Source: Spiroplasma clarkii | GTDB taxonomy: Bacteria; Bacillota_I; Bacilli_A; Mycoplasmatales; Mycoplasmataceae | NCBI RefSeq assembly: GCF_002795265.1 | Contig: NZ_CP024870.1 | Location: 124,001 to 188,000, forward strand | Reading direction: 5' to 3' | Length of the DNA stretch: 64,000 nt | In this document: piece by piece, positions 53,529 through 64,000 of the stretch | How positions within the stretch are numbered: position 1 is the first letter of the stretch | Layout of the letters: the number at the start of each line of letters is the position of its first letter | Notes under the pieces: model-generated | Seen by the model: only the letters and a program-made list of their open reading frames with translations | What the model was told of the DNA's origin: nothing | The model's database searches: none | Translations under genes and position numbers: made by a program

Positions 53529-54416
53529 ATGGACATTGTGATGATAAATATATCAAATTTAACTAACGATGAAGTAGATTTTTACAATTATACATTGAAG
53601 AATGTAGACTTGTTAATTTATTCATCATTAAATGAGGTTTCCAGAGATTATGGCTGTGGGATTAGCTTTATCTACAGATTTTTTGAAAAGATCCAAGTGT
53701 CTGGTTTAAAAGAATATATCCACAGACTGTCATTTCAATTGGGGATGCAAGCTACCACTGATCAAGATTTACAAGAAGAGAGAACTACGAAAGACAAAAA
53801 AATTGGTGATAGTAATTTAAAAACAATTGAAGGTATTGGTTATAAACTATTAGCAGATTATAATATCAACAATAATTTAAATTATGCCATGATGAAAGAA
53901 CAACTTAGTAAACTAGAATATCTTTGTGAAACAATCTCTGATGTTAAAAATATTTACAGATTTGGCCTGGGTCACAGTGAACTTGCAATCAAAGAATTAT
54001 TTGGAATGTTAGAAAAGTTTGGAATTGATGTGTGTCAACATTTTAAAGATGAGAACATTGATCAATTTATCCACAACATGAAACCCAATTCAGTCTTTAT
54101 AGTTTATTCGTTTAGGGGTATGCACCCATATACTTTAAAATTAATTAAGAAAGTTCATCAGAAGAAAAACTTACATTCATTTTTATTAACTGCAAACTCA
54201 AAAACAAAGTTTGCTAAGTATTTCCAAGAAATAATCTATATCAATAACAATGTTAGAAATTTAGATTATTTAAACAAACCAGTTTTAATTTCACCATTCA
54301 ATTCTCTAGTTTTCTTTAATGATTTTATAAAAAATATTTACTACTTAATTAATCAAAAAGCACTTTCAGAAAAAAATGAATTTAAACAAGAAATTGAAGG
54401 CTGAAGAAATTTATAA
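53529..54416 (+). CDS. RpiR-family transcriptional regulator
   Basis: A protein of up to 295 residues with N-terminal HTH_6 (about 1-80; VSRDYGCGISFIYRFFEKIQVSGLKEY) and a diverged SIS domain (about 130-265; IYRFGLGHSELAIKELFGML, VFIVYSFRGMH). Start unclear: AAAGG lies just 2-3 nt before ATG 53529, better spaced to GTG 53538 or ATG 53541. The last residues WRNL follow a TGA Trp codon. It directly precedes the mannosidase-PTS operon, which begins with operator site 6, so it is the best candidate to bind the shared palindrome. Confidence 0.82.
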
Positions 54417-54437
54417 TGGACTTAGGTCCATTTTTTT
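54415..54437 (+). terminator. Terminator of the RpiR gene
   Basis: AATGGAC / GTCCATT with loop TTAG and seven T; it overlaps the stop codon. Confidence 0.85.
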
Positions 54438-54495
54438 AGTGCATTTTCTTTAAAAAAGCATTATAAAACCAAGGTTTTAATCATTTAATGCAAAC

Positions 54496-54541
54496 TTTGT
54501 GGAATATAATTCCCACATATAGAAATTAGAAATTATAAAAT
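54496..54541 (+). promoter_or_regulatory. Operator site 6 and promoter
   Basis: TGTGGAAT-ATA-ATTCCCACA centred at 54507, with TAAAAT at 54536-54541, 29 bp from the centre. No 5' hairpin is seen here, unlike sites 1, 3, 4 and 5. Drives the mannosidase-MATE-mannosidase-PTS-kinase operon. Confidence 0.65.
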
Positions 54542-54566
54542 AGTTATGTATCAATAAAGGAGAAAT

Positions 54567-57356
54567 ATGAAGAAGAACTTAAAAATCTATCTAGTTCCAC
54601 ATACACACTGAGACAAAGAATGATACTTTATTAAAGATGTCAGTGATGTTTACTTAGTGGACAACATGAAAAACATACTCAACAGTCATAAAGCTAACAA
54701 AGATGAAGCACAATTTTGTTGAGATGGTCAATATTCAATTATTGATGATTACCTTAAATTCTTTCCTGATCAAAAAAGTAAACTAAAGAAATTGGTTGAA
54801 CAAAAAAAACTAATTATTGGACCCTGATACACCCAACCAGATACTTTTAACACATTAGGAGAATCAATAGTTCGAAACTTACTAGTTGGAACAAAATTAG
54901 CCCAAGAACTTGGCCACTCAATGCAAGTGGCTTACTTACCAGATACATTTGGTTTTAATTCCAACTTACCCCAAATCATTTCTAAAACAAATAATTTAGG
55001 AATCATAAATTGAAGAGGAGCTGATGATGAATTAGTAAAACATAATCTTTTCAATTTATGAGAAGCAGATGATGGAACCAAGTATCCAACTTACAATTTA
55101 TTTAGACATGGTTATTATACTGGGGTTGGAGGTTTGTTAAAACAATATCACAAAAACTGAAGTAAAGATGATGAAGTGAATTGAGATCCAGATCAGTTTG
55201 CTAGTAAACATGCTCAAGTTTATTTAGATTGAGTAAAATCTGAAGTTGAAATTTTAGAAGCCAGGGCTGCCTCAACTAACAACAGAATTTTAATTCCCAT
55301 TGGTTCAGACCAAATGCCAATGGTTAAGGGTTGAAAAAAAGTTATAGCAGCTATGAATGAAATTGATCCAGAGAATGAATACATCTTGTCTGACTTTGAA
55401 AGTTTCTTTGCAGATTTAGTCAATGATCCAGAAGTAATGCAAAAGGCTCAAACCATTAAAGGACAATTTCGATATGGAAAATATGCTCGAGCACATAAAA
55501 CTATTACTTCATCTCGCTATGATATTAAAAAATTATCAAGAGAAGTTGAAAATTTAATTTACAAAGAACTTGAACCATTAGCTGTTATGTATAAAGAATT
55601 TAAAGGTGAGTATCCTAGTGAAATAATTTTAGAAGCCACTAAGCTACTTGTTTCATGTCATGCACACGACTCTTTGGGAGGATGTAATACTGATGAAACT
55701 AATAGAGCTATTATTGCTCGTTTAGAATCAGCACAAGGATTAGTTGAAGGACAAATTACTTTAATTAAAAAAAGAATCATGGAAAAAATGAAGTTAAATC
55801 AAAATGATATTTTGTTATTTAATTTAGAACCCTATGCTTTTGAAAAAGAGTTTTGCATCAAAGTAAATACAAGAAAACAAAGTTTTGCTTTAAAAGAAAA
55901 TCAACAAAATATAAATTTTGGTATCAGTAAACAATTATTTTTTGACAATGATAACTTTAAAATTGTTGATTCTTCAACAGATTTTATTAACAAAGAACAA
56001 AAAGTTTATTCAAACTTAGCTGAAAAAGATTTAAATGCCACTAACTTTTTACTTGAAGAAGCTACTGGTAGATTTCAAACCACAGTGAATTTTAAATTAG
56101 CAATGCCAGGATTTGGTTATAAAGTAATTTCTCTTACAGAGTTAGAACAACCAACCAACATTGTTAATCAAAAAGAAACTTACATCGAAAATGAATTTTT
56201 TAAAATTTGAGTTGAAGCCAATGAAATAAAATTGTTTGACAAAAAAAGAAATCAAACTTACTCAAATTTTTTAGAACTTGAAGCTCATATTGATGCTGGA
56301 GATACTTATGATTTTTCTCCACCCAAAGAACATCAAGAAAAAATAAATCAGTTAACTGATTTAAAAATACTAACTCAAGTTCATAACAATATTAAAGTTA
56401 TGAATTTAAACTTAGTTTATAATTTCTCCGATATAACTTACAATGAAATAAATTATCAAACAAAATCTCAAGCAATCAACTTACACATAGTTTTAAATCA
56501 AGAAAAAATTGATTACAATTTAGAAATTGCAAATCAAGTTGAAAACATTCGTTGAAGAATTATTTTTAACTCAGAAATTAAAAATCAAAGCAACTCATTT
56601 GCAGATCAAGCCTATGCAATTGTTGCTAGAAAAATAAATGATGAACATACCAAAACTGCACTGAGTGAAAAATGAGTTGATTACCCAATTGAAATTGAAG
56701 CATGTGAATCACTAGTTTACTTAACAGATAATAAAACTGCTTTTGGAGTTTTTACAAAGGGAACCAATGAATATCAAATCATTGGAGCTAATCAAGAAAA
56801 AATTGCAATCACTTTATTTAGAGGTGTATCAAGAATAGGAAATCGTGACCTCTTGTATCGAGGTGGTAGAGCTAGTGGAATTAATGATTATCCTCATCCA
56901 ACTCCAGAAAGTAACTTACTTAAAAAGTTAGAATTTAGTTTAAGTACTTATGTTAGTGAAGACATTTTTAAACTAAATGTCTTATCAAAATTAAATGCTA
57001 CTCCAAGTGTTTACTATCAAAAACAAACAATTAATCAATTTCAATGAAAAGGTGATACCTTTGTTCAATCACAAAATAGTTTAAAAATTAAAAAACTACC
57101 TAATGAAATTAGTTTTGCAAATATATTAGCATTAAAAAATTTAGTTGTTACAACTATTAAACAAACATGAGATAAAAAAAATAATTTAATTAGATTTTAT
57201 AATCCAACTTCAAAAGTTTTAAAAATAGAAAGCAATGCATTAGGAGCTGAACTTAACTTGTTAGAAGAAGTACAATCAAATAGTATTTATGAAATTAATC
57301 CTAATGAAGTCAAAACGTTTGTTTTAAAATTAACTCATGAAAAAAAGTCTAGTTAG
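54567..57356 (+). CDS. Alpha-mannosidase, GH38 (MngB-like), copy 2
   Basis: A 929-residue enzyme with the same core as copy 1: HTHWDKEWY, GPWYTQPD, PDTFGFN (nucleophile Asp), CHAHDSLGGCNTDE and DAGDTYDFSP. AAAGGAG RBS before ATG 54567. First gene of an operon that includes a fructose/MngA-type PTS, so it may act on PTS-phosphorylated mannosides, as MngB does. Paralogy with 41978 and 58823 is clear, but all three have diverged, suggesting different linkage preferences. Confidence 0.92.
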
Positions 57357-58869
57357 CGATGAACAGTTGGAATTAGTAAAAGATAATTTGGAATTAAACT
57401 TTTTACTACCAAATAAACTTTACAAAAACATTTGAGTTTTAACCTTGCCAATCTACTTACAATTAATTTCTACAGTAGTTTTATCAATGGTTAACAATTT
57501 ATTAATTAGATGAGTTGATGGAGGAGTTTGAACTTCAGTTATCAACAAAGCCAATTTTGCTTATAGTTGATTTAACTTTATCCCAACCTTTTCGTCTGCT
57601 GGTATCTTTGTTGTCATTGGCAACTTAATTGGTAAAGGTAAAAAAGATGAAATCTATCAAAGTGTCTTTCAAGGCTTTGTCTTTAACTTAGCATTATGTT
57701 GTCTTGTCATTTTAGGTTTGATCTTTTGTAAAAAATATATTTATGAATGAGCAAACCTACCACAAGAATATTGAAAAACAGCAGATATACTTTATTATAC
57801 AAACTTAGGAGCCTTACTGTTAGTCAGTGTTCACATTGTTATGCAAAGAGTTGAAGCTGCTAGCGGAAACTTAAAACATTTGTTCTTAGTGATTTTAGTA
57901 TCAGGAATCATTAATACTGTTATAGTTTGTGGCACTATGTTTTTAATAAATCCAGTGCTTAGTGTAGCACTGGGAGTAATTATTTCAAATTTATTTACAG
58001 TGATTGCGATGTTCTTTTTAAATCGTAAACATGTTAACTATAAAAAAATGTTAACTGACTTTAAAAAATGTTGGGACTCAGAGATATTAAAAACAATTTT
58101 AATTGTAATTATCCCATCAGTTGTTGAAACTTTGGTTTTCAACTTAGCTGCTGCAGTTAGTACAAAATTTATTACTGATGCTTCATTACTTTATGAAGAT
58201 GCTGATATTTTATTTGTTACTTTAATCTCAATTCAACAAATTACTAACTTTGGTTTATTAATGTCATCTGCTTTGGGTCAAGTTTCTTTAATTTATGTTT
58301 CTCGTTTAAATGGCTCAAAACTAACTGAACTTTGTGTTCCAGTTTCATTAAAAATTTGATACTTAACTTTAGTTGTGGCAATGCCTTTTTCACTAATAAC
58401 TGTGGCACTAACTTACCCATTGTTAAAAATTTATAATATACCAACAGAAGTAATTTGAAACACAGGTATTTTTATGTTTATTATTATTGCTGTTCAAGAT
58501 ATTGGTCGTTCAATGAACCAAGTTGGTTTATCCTCATTAAGGGCAGTCAAGTACACAGTTGTACCTGTAATTGTTTCAATAGTAACTCTACTAGTATTTA
58601 ATATTGGTTTTATCTATTTAACCTATTCATTAATGCAAATTCAAAAATGATTAGGTGAACAAAATGCAACTAATCAAGTCCAAGTAAAAAATATTGCTCG
58701 TAACTATTTATTAATAGTTTGTGGTATTCAAGCTGTGGAAGAAATTGTGAGAGGTGGACTCTACATGATTTTATGAACAAAAAAAGCTTGAATCAAAAAA
58801 CCCAGAAAGGAAGAAACCAATAATGAAAAAGACCAAGCTCTTTGTAGTTCCCCATGCTCACTGAGATAA
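57337..58869 (+). CDS. MATE-family membrane transporter
   Basis: A 510-residue protein with about twelve membrane helices (LTLPIYLQLISTVVLSMVNNLL near the N-terminus, IIPSVVETLVFNLAAAVSTKF at the start of the second half), the two-fold MATE layout. It overlaps copy 2 of the mannosidase by 20 bp and copy 3 by 47 bp, so it is embedded in the glycan operon. MATE proteins normally export drugs or metabolites; here it might export a by-product of glycan breakdown. Product class is likely, role speculative. Confidence 0.78.
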
Positions 58870-61432
58870 AGAGTGATATTTTACTAAACAAGAAGCAGAT
58901 CTCTTATTACAAATTAATATGCAAAAATTATTAAAGATTTTTGCTACTAAACCAAATTACAAAAACTTTATTTATGATGGGCAGAGTTCAATTATTGATG
59001 ATTACTTATTGTTTAATGATGACCACAAAGCAATTAACACAGCAGTAAAAAATAAAAAATTAGTTATTGGTCCTTGATACACTCAGCCAGATTTATTTAA
59101 TACAACTTCAGAAGGAATTGCTCGCAACTTGTTAATTGGCACTAATGCTGCTAAAAATTTGGGTCACTCAATGCAAGTGGCATATGTACCAGATTCATTT
59201 GGACAGTCATCACAAATGCCCCAAATTTTTAAAAAATTTGAACTAGATCATTTAATTTATTGAAGAGGTGTCAAAAATGAAGACATGCAAAATTCAGTTT
59301 TGCATTATTGAAAAGGAATTGATGGTACAACTATTAAAGCCTTAAATTTCTTGATGGGTTATTGAATTATGGGTTCATTCTTCCCTTATGCCCAATTAAA
59401 TTTAAATAATGTTAACAATCTAGCACAAAAATTTTTAAAAGATTTTTCTGCTAGTTTAAAAAAAATAAAACAATATAATGTTTTGTCTAGTGATAAAATA
59501 TTATTACCACTTGGTGGCGACCAAGCCCCAATTAATGAATTTATTCCTGAGTTTATTGAAGAATTAAATAAACTAGATCAAGAAAATGAATGAATTTTAT
59601 CAAACTATGAAGAATATTTTTCAGCAATAGCTGAGGTTAAAAATTTACCAACTATTACAGGAGAACTAAAGTATCCTCAAAATGCTCGGATTCATAAAAC
59701 AATTGGTTCTCAACGTTATGATATTAAAAAATCTTTAAAACAAACTGATAAACTTTTATTTGATCAGCTTGAACCATTAATTGTTTTTTCAAGTTTGGTT
59801 GGAGGCGACTCATATAAAAATATAATTAATACAGTTTTAAAAAAACTTTTAACTTCAAGTGCTCATGACTCTTTGGGTGGATGTTGCAGTGATACAGTTA
59901 ATGAAGATGTTTTAATGCGAATAAAAAATGCCAATGATACATTAGAATCTTTAAAAATTTATATTCTAAAATGTTTGTCAGTTGATGTTCATGAAAATCA
60001 AATTGTAGTTTTTAATCCATTAACAAGAGTTAATGAAACTAATTTAGAATTGACTTTGTTTACTAAATTCAAAAATTTTGAACTGCAATTTCAAGACCAA
60101 AATGTAGATTACTTAATTAAAAAACAGAAATTCATTCATGATGATGTTGATATTAATGTGGGAACTTTTGGTGAATCAACAGATGGTAAAGAAGGTTATT
60201 ATCGCACTAATTTAATTACTAGCAAAATTAACTTGCCTTCATTTGCATTAAGTACTCTAAAGATTGTTGAAAAAAAAGACTTGGTAACTAAAAAAGTCTT
60301 TGAAAATGATTTTTGAAGTATTCAAGTTAATGTCGATGGTACAGTTAACTTTAAAAATAAATTATTAAAAAAGGAATTTAAAAACCAGTATCGTCTTAAA
60401 GCCCAAATTGATAGTGGCGACTCATATGATTACTCACCGCTTGATGAGAGCAATAAAATAATTTCAAAATTAGTTGAAAATAAATATTTGGTTGAAGCTT
60501 CAAGTCAAGTGATAAAGGTACAATTGCAACAATTGTATCAAATTGAAAATAAAAAAGATCAAACCCTTACTTTAGAGTTATACTTTTTAGATAGTAATAA
60601 AATTAATGTTGAGTTAGAAATGGAGAATAAAAATTCTCAAATTCGTTGGACAATTGATTTAGATTCAAACTTCAAAAACCAACATTCATATGCTTCTCAA
60701 GCCTATGCAGATGTTAAAAGAGATGTAGAAATTCTTGAATGTAAAACTTGAAGAGAAGAACATTGAGCAGAAAAACCTCATCCCTTAGAAACTAATGAGG
60801 CCTATGTTTATTTGAAAAATAATGATTTAAAATATGGGGTCATTACTTTTGGGACTAATGAATATGAAATTATTGGCAAAGATTTTTCAACAATTGCAGT
60901 GACTTTGTTTCGCTCAGTTAGCTGTTTGGGTAAAAACAATTTGTTATGAAGGCCTGGAAGGGCTAGTGGTACTGGAGATTTTCAAATAAAAACTTATGAT
61001 TCAAAAATGTTAGGTAAACTTAAATTTAAACTGGTTCACATTGTTGATGCAAGTAAAAAATCGTTTTGAGCTTATGCTCAAGAGGAGTTGAATGCTCCTG
61101 TTTGAATTCAAAAACAAACATTAAATAAATATTTAAATAAATTTGAAAGATTTTTATTAATTGAAGATGTTAAACTAAAAAAACCACAAAAAAATATTAT
61201 TAATATTTCAAATCAAAATGTTGTAGTAAAATCATTAAAAATAAGTGAAGATGGTTCTTGTATAATTTTGAGAGTCTTTAACCCGACAGAGGAGTTACAA
61301 AATTTTGAAATTGAAGGGGTGTTACAACCAATTTGTGAAACTAATTTTTTAGAAAAAGTAGAACTACCAATATCTTTAAAATTACAAGCATATGAAATTA
61401 AAACTTATAAATTAAAAACTAGAGGAGAGTAG
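58823..61432 (+). CDS. Alpha-mannosidase, GH38 (MngB-like), copy 3
   Basis: An 869-residue enzyme: HAHWDKEWY, GPWYTQPD, PDSFGQSSQMPQI (nucleophile Asp), SSAHDSLGGCCSD and DSGDSYDYSP. It resembles E. coli MngB slightly more than the other two copies (GQSSQ, CCCSD-like segment). RBS AGGAAG lies inside the MATE gene. Its stop is 1 bp from the PTS start, which pairs MngB-like hydrolase with MngA-like permease as in E. coli. Confidence 0.92.
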
Positions 61433-61433
61433 T

Positions 61434-63374
61434 ATGAACAGTAAGGTAATAGCCACAGAAAATATTTATCTGGATATAAAACTAAAAGACCAAGCAGAAG
61501 TCTTTAAATTTATTGCTGATGTTGCTGCAAAAAAAGGTATTTGTGAAGATGATGAAGGATTAATTGCTAAACTTAAAGAAAGAGAAGAAATCTCTTCAAC
61601 TGGATTTGAAAATGGTATTGCCATTCCTCACACCCAGTTTGAAAAAATATTAAAACCAACAGTGTTATTCATTAGAACTCAAACTGGGGTCTGGTGAGAT
61701 TCAATTGATGGTCAAGATGCTAAAGTGTTTTTTTGCATTCTTGTTCCTAAGTCTACAACTCAAAATTTACATATTGAAATTTTGGGTAATTTAGCTGGTA
61801 AATTATTAAATGAACAGTTTGTTGAATTAATTAGCACAACAAAAGATCCTCAACAAATTGTTGATGCAATTGGAGGAGATTTACAACCTACCCCAACCAC
61901 TACTAGTGATGGTACCAAAGACTTTTATGTTGCAGTGGTGGCCTGCACTTTTGGTCTTGCTCACACTTACTTGGCTGAGCAAAAATTACTAAAATATGCA
62001 GCAGAGCATGACTTTGAAATAAAAGTTGAAACACATGGTGCTAAAGGTGATAATAATCTTATCAATAGTGAAGATTTGGCAAGAGCCAAAGGAGTTTTAA
62101 TTGCAATTGATAAAGATATTAATACAAAACACATCCAACATGATAACATTTTAAGAACAAGAACAATTGATGCTATTAATGATACTGACAAGATTTTTGG
62201 AATCTTAAATGGAAAAATCAAGGTTTCAAAAACAAAACAAGCAATTTCTGACTTTTTCAAAATGAAATTAGCCAGATCTGCTAGTTTTTCTTATGGTAAA
62301 ACCTACAATTATGTGAGATTTTTTGCCTTAGCAATAGGAATTTTGATTTTTATTAAACAATTTTTACCACAAAATAACTTTATTGATAATGAAGGTTTAA
62401 TAAATATCATTGCTTATGCTAGAATAATTGTAGCCCCAATGATAGTGGGATTGCTGGTTTTTTCATTTACAAAGTCTGAAACCAGCTCAGCAGTAGCTGG
62501 AATCAGTATTTTATGTGTAAGTGCTTATCGCATAATTGCCAAAAATCTTATAGAAACTAGTTTTGGAATTTTTGGAGCAATGGTGGTAGCATTAATTGCC
62601 ATACTTTACATTAAGTATATCTATGGCTTTATTAAAAAGAAAATTAAATATCGAAAATTAAATGGTGGAGTTAGATGACTCTTTGAAATTACCCTATTCT
62701 TCTTAATTTTCTTCTTGGTTTTTTACACATTCCAGTACTTTGAGTGATTAAATTTAAAAGTATTTAGTTTTTTAATCGAAACTAACACAAAGTATTGATG
62801 ATTTAGATGAATAATTGCTGCTTGTTTCTTTATCTTAATGGTAATTGACATGGGAGGTCCTATTAACAAGTGAGGATTGATTACTTCAACAATGTTGATG
62901 GTTGAAAGTTTTGCAATTGCTCCAGTTGATGTTTGACTTACCCCAATTACAGCCCAAGTTATTGGAATTACAATGCCAGGAACTTCACTATGAGTTAGAG
63001 GAGTTATTGTAGGCAAACATTTAGATGAAGCTGAGAGAAAACTATCAAAAGAATCAGGTAAGAAAGCATTTAATGGTGTTTCAGAAGATGCACTATGAAT
63101 GATTGAAAAGTATAAGTGAAAGGCAAATCTAGTTAACATTTTATTAGGGATTTATGTTGGTTTTGTCATTGGATTTTTAGATATCAAAACTTATGGTGGT
63201 TATAATACCATTTTAGGGACAGTCTTTGGTTTTTCAACTGACAACCTGTTACAACAGTTTAACATTGATTATCTTTCAATTAATTTAGGTTTCTTTATTA
63301 TGACTTTTACAGGTCCATTAGTTGGTGGGCTACTTGGTTCAGCAATTTTATGAAATAAAAGAGGTAAAAAATAA
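61434..63374 (+). CDS. PTS EIIABC, fructose/mannosylglycerate family
   Basis: A 646-residue permease with all domains fused: IIA (about 1-150; phospho-His in GIAIPHTQ), IIB (about 165-265; phospho-Cys in VACTFGLAHTYLAE) and IIC (about 285-646; DMGGPINKWG and a C-terminal TGPLVGGLLGSAI). Domain order and motifs are those of FruA and MngA. Position after a MngB-like gene favours a mannose-containing substrate over fructose. ATG follows RBS GAGGAG. Stop overlaps the kinase start. Confidence 0.88.
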
Positions 63375-64000
63375 TGAAACTATGTATTGATATTGGAGGA
63401 ATGTCCTGTAAATTTGCAGTATTTGATGAAAGACAAAGAGTAATTTTTAAAACCAATGCTAAGTATGGTCAATTAATTGATTATATTAAACTAGAAAAAC
63501 TCCTTTTTGAAAATGTTGAATTAATTATAAAAGAACACCAAATTGATTCAATTTGTATTGCTACACCAGGGATTATAGACCCTGAAACAGGTCAAATGAC
63601 TGGAATTAGCGCTATTGAAGGACAAACAAACTTTAACTCTAAAACTGCTTTAGCAGAAAAATTTAACCTGCCAGTGTTTATTGAAAATGATGCAAATTGT
63701 GCAGCCATTGCAGAGTTACGTGCAGGAGCTGCTATTAATTCAAAAAATGCAGTCTTTATTGTTGTGGGAACTGGAGTTGGTGGAGCACTTGTTGTTAATA
63801 ATAGCTTGTATCATGGTTCTTTTTTAAGAGCTGGGGAATTTGGTGGAGCACTTTATCTTAACAATCAAGATGAAGTAAAAAACTATTCAGCAGCTGCAGG
63901 CATGAACTTTTTACAAAACTATTATAAAAGCTTAGCTAAAAGTTCAAAATCAGGTGAAGAAATTTATGATAGTTATCATACAGATCAATTTGCCAAACAA
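63374..64000 (+). CDS. ROK-family sugar kinase (3' end outside window)
   Basis: First 209 residues of a ROK kinase: CIDIGGMSCKFAVFD phosphate-binding loop, ENDANCAAIAE with the catalytic Asp, and VVGTGVGGALVVN. There is no N-terminal HTH, so it is a kinase, unlike XylR. ATG overlaps the PTS stop (TAATG). Within the mannosidase operon it probably phosphorylates mannose or glucose freed by GH38 enzymes. Runs past base 64000. Confidence 0.88.
   Translation, partial: MKLCIDIGGMSCKFAVFDERQRVIFKTNAKYGQLIDYIKLEKLLFENVELIIKEHQIDSICIATPGIIDPETGQMTGISAIEGQTNFNSKTALAEKFNLPVFIENDANCAAIAELRAGAAINSKNAVFIVVGTGVGGALVVNNSLYHGSFLRAGEFGGALYLNNQDEVKNYSAAAGMNFLQNYYKSLAKSSKSGEEIYDSYHTDQFAKQ

Noticed and set aside
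1-64000. CRISPR arrays
   Set aside because: No series of regularly spaced direct repeats was seen; the repeats present are IS ends, operators, Ig-like units and paralogous genes.

Overview
The window is chromosomal DNA from an AT-rich mollicute that reads TGA as tryptophan. Nearly every long gene carries in-frame TGA codons at conserved Trp positions, such as the HTHWDKEWY motif of the mannosidases. The lipoprotein signal peptides (MKKLL...VVAC), the carbohydrate gene content and a possible MreB-like gene point to the Spiroplasma/Mesoplasma/Entomoplasma group. The species cannot be named from sequence alone. Almost all genes lie on the + strand and the whole region is a carbohydrate uptake and catabolism neighbourhood.

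Layout. (1) 1-1325: end of a beta-glucoside PTS operon (6-phospho-beta-glucosidase, IIA, small membrane protein). (2) 1.4-16.1 kb: a xylose locus. Two paralogous ribose-type ABC importers (ATPase, permease, binding lipoprotein) flank xylR-xylA-xylB. xylB is broken twice, by a 1-nt frameshift and by an IS1202-like element flanked by 32-bp direct repeats. (3) 16.3-20.2 kb: RpiR regulator, glucose-family PTS EIIC and EIIB separated by an in-frame stop, a dual-specificity phosphatase, a diverged MreB-like protein and a small membrane protein. (4) 20.45-21.46 kb: no gene but a dense series of strong helices ending in an intrinsic terminator, preceded by a plausible promoter. This is best explained as a roughly 1-kb structured non-coding RNA. 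(5) 21.5-29.2 kb: complete ABC sugar importer. (6) 29.2-33.9 kb: a minus-strand lipoprotein and a hexitol operon (mtlA, srlD-like, mtlF, mtlD). (7) 34.0-44.7 kb: second MalFGK-type importer ending in a GH38 mannosidase. (8) 45.2-52.1 kb: surface lipoproteins around a GH85 endo-beta-N-acetylglucosaminidase. (9) 52.2-53.4 kb: a dead IS3-family element. (10) 53.5-64.0 kb: RpiR regulator, two more MngB-like GH38 mannosidases around a MATE transporter, a fructose/MngA-type PTS and a ROK sugar kinase that runs off the end.

Together regions 7, 8 and 10 look like a system for harvesting high-mannose host N-glycans: GH85 releases the glycan at the surface, ABC or PTS transporters import it, three cytosolic GH38 enzymes trim it and the ROK kinase phosphorylates the released sugar. 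A shared palindrome (consensus TKTGGAAT-N3-RTTCCMA) lies upstream of six transcription units. In five of them its centre is 29, 30, 39, 39 or 40 bp from the -10 box, so the sites are one helical turn apart, which suggests an activator, possibly one of the two RpiR proteins.

Odd features: coiled-coil or charged extensions of about 270-345 residues are fused to five ABC transporter subunits from three different systems. At least three genes carry an apparent single-base deletion and up to three an in-frame stop, which means either active gene decay or residual sequencing errors.
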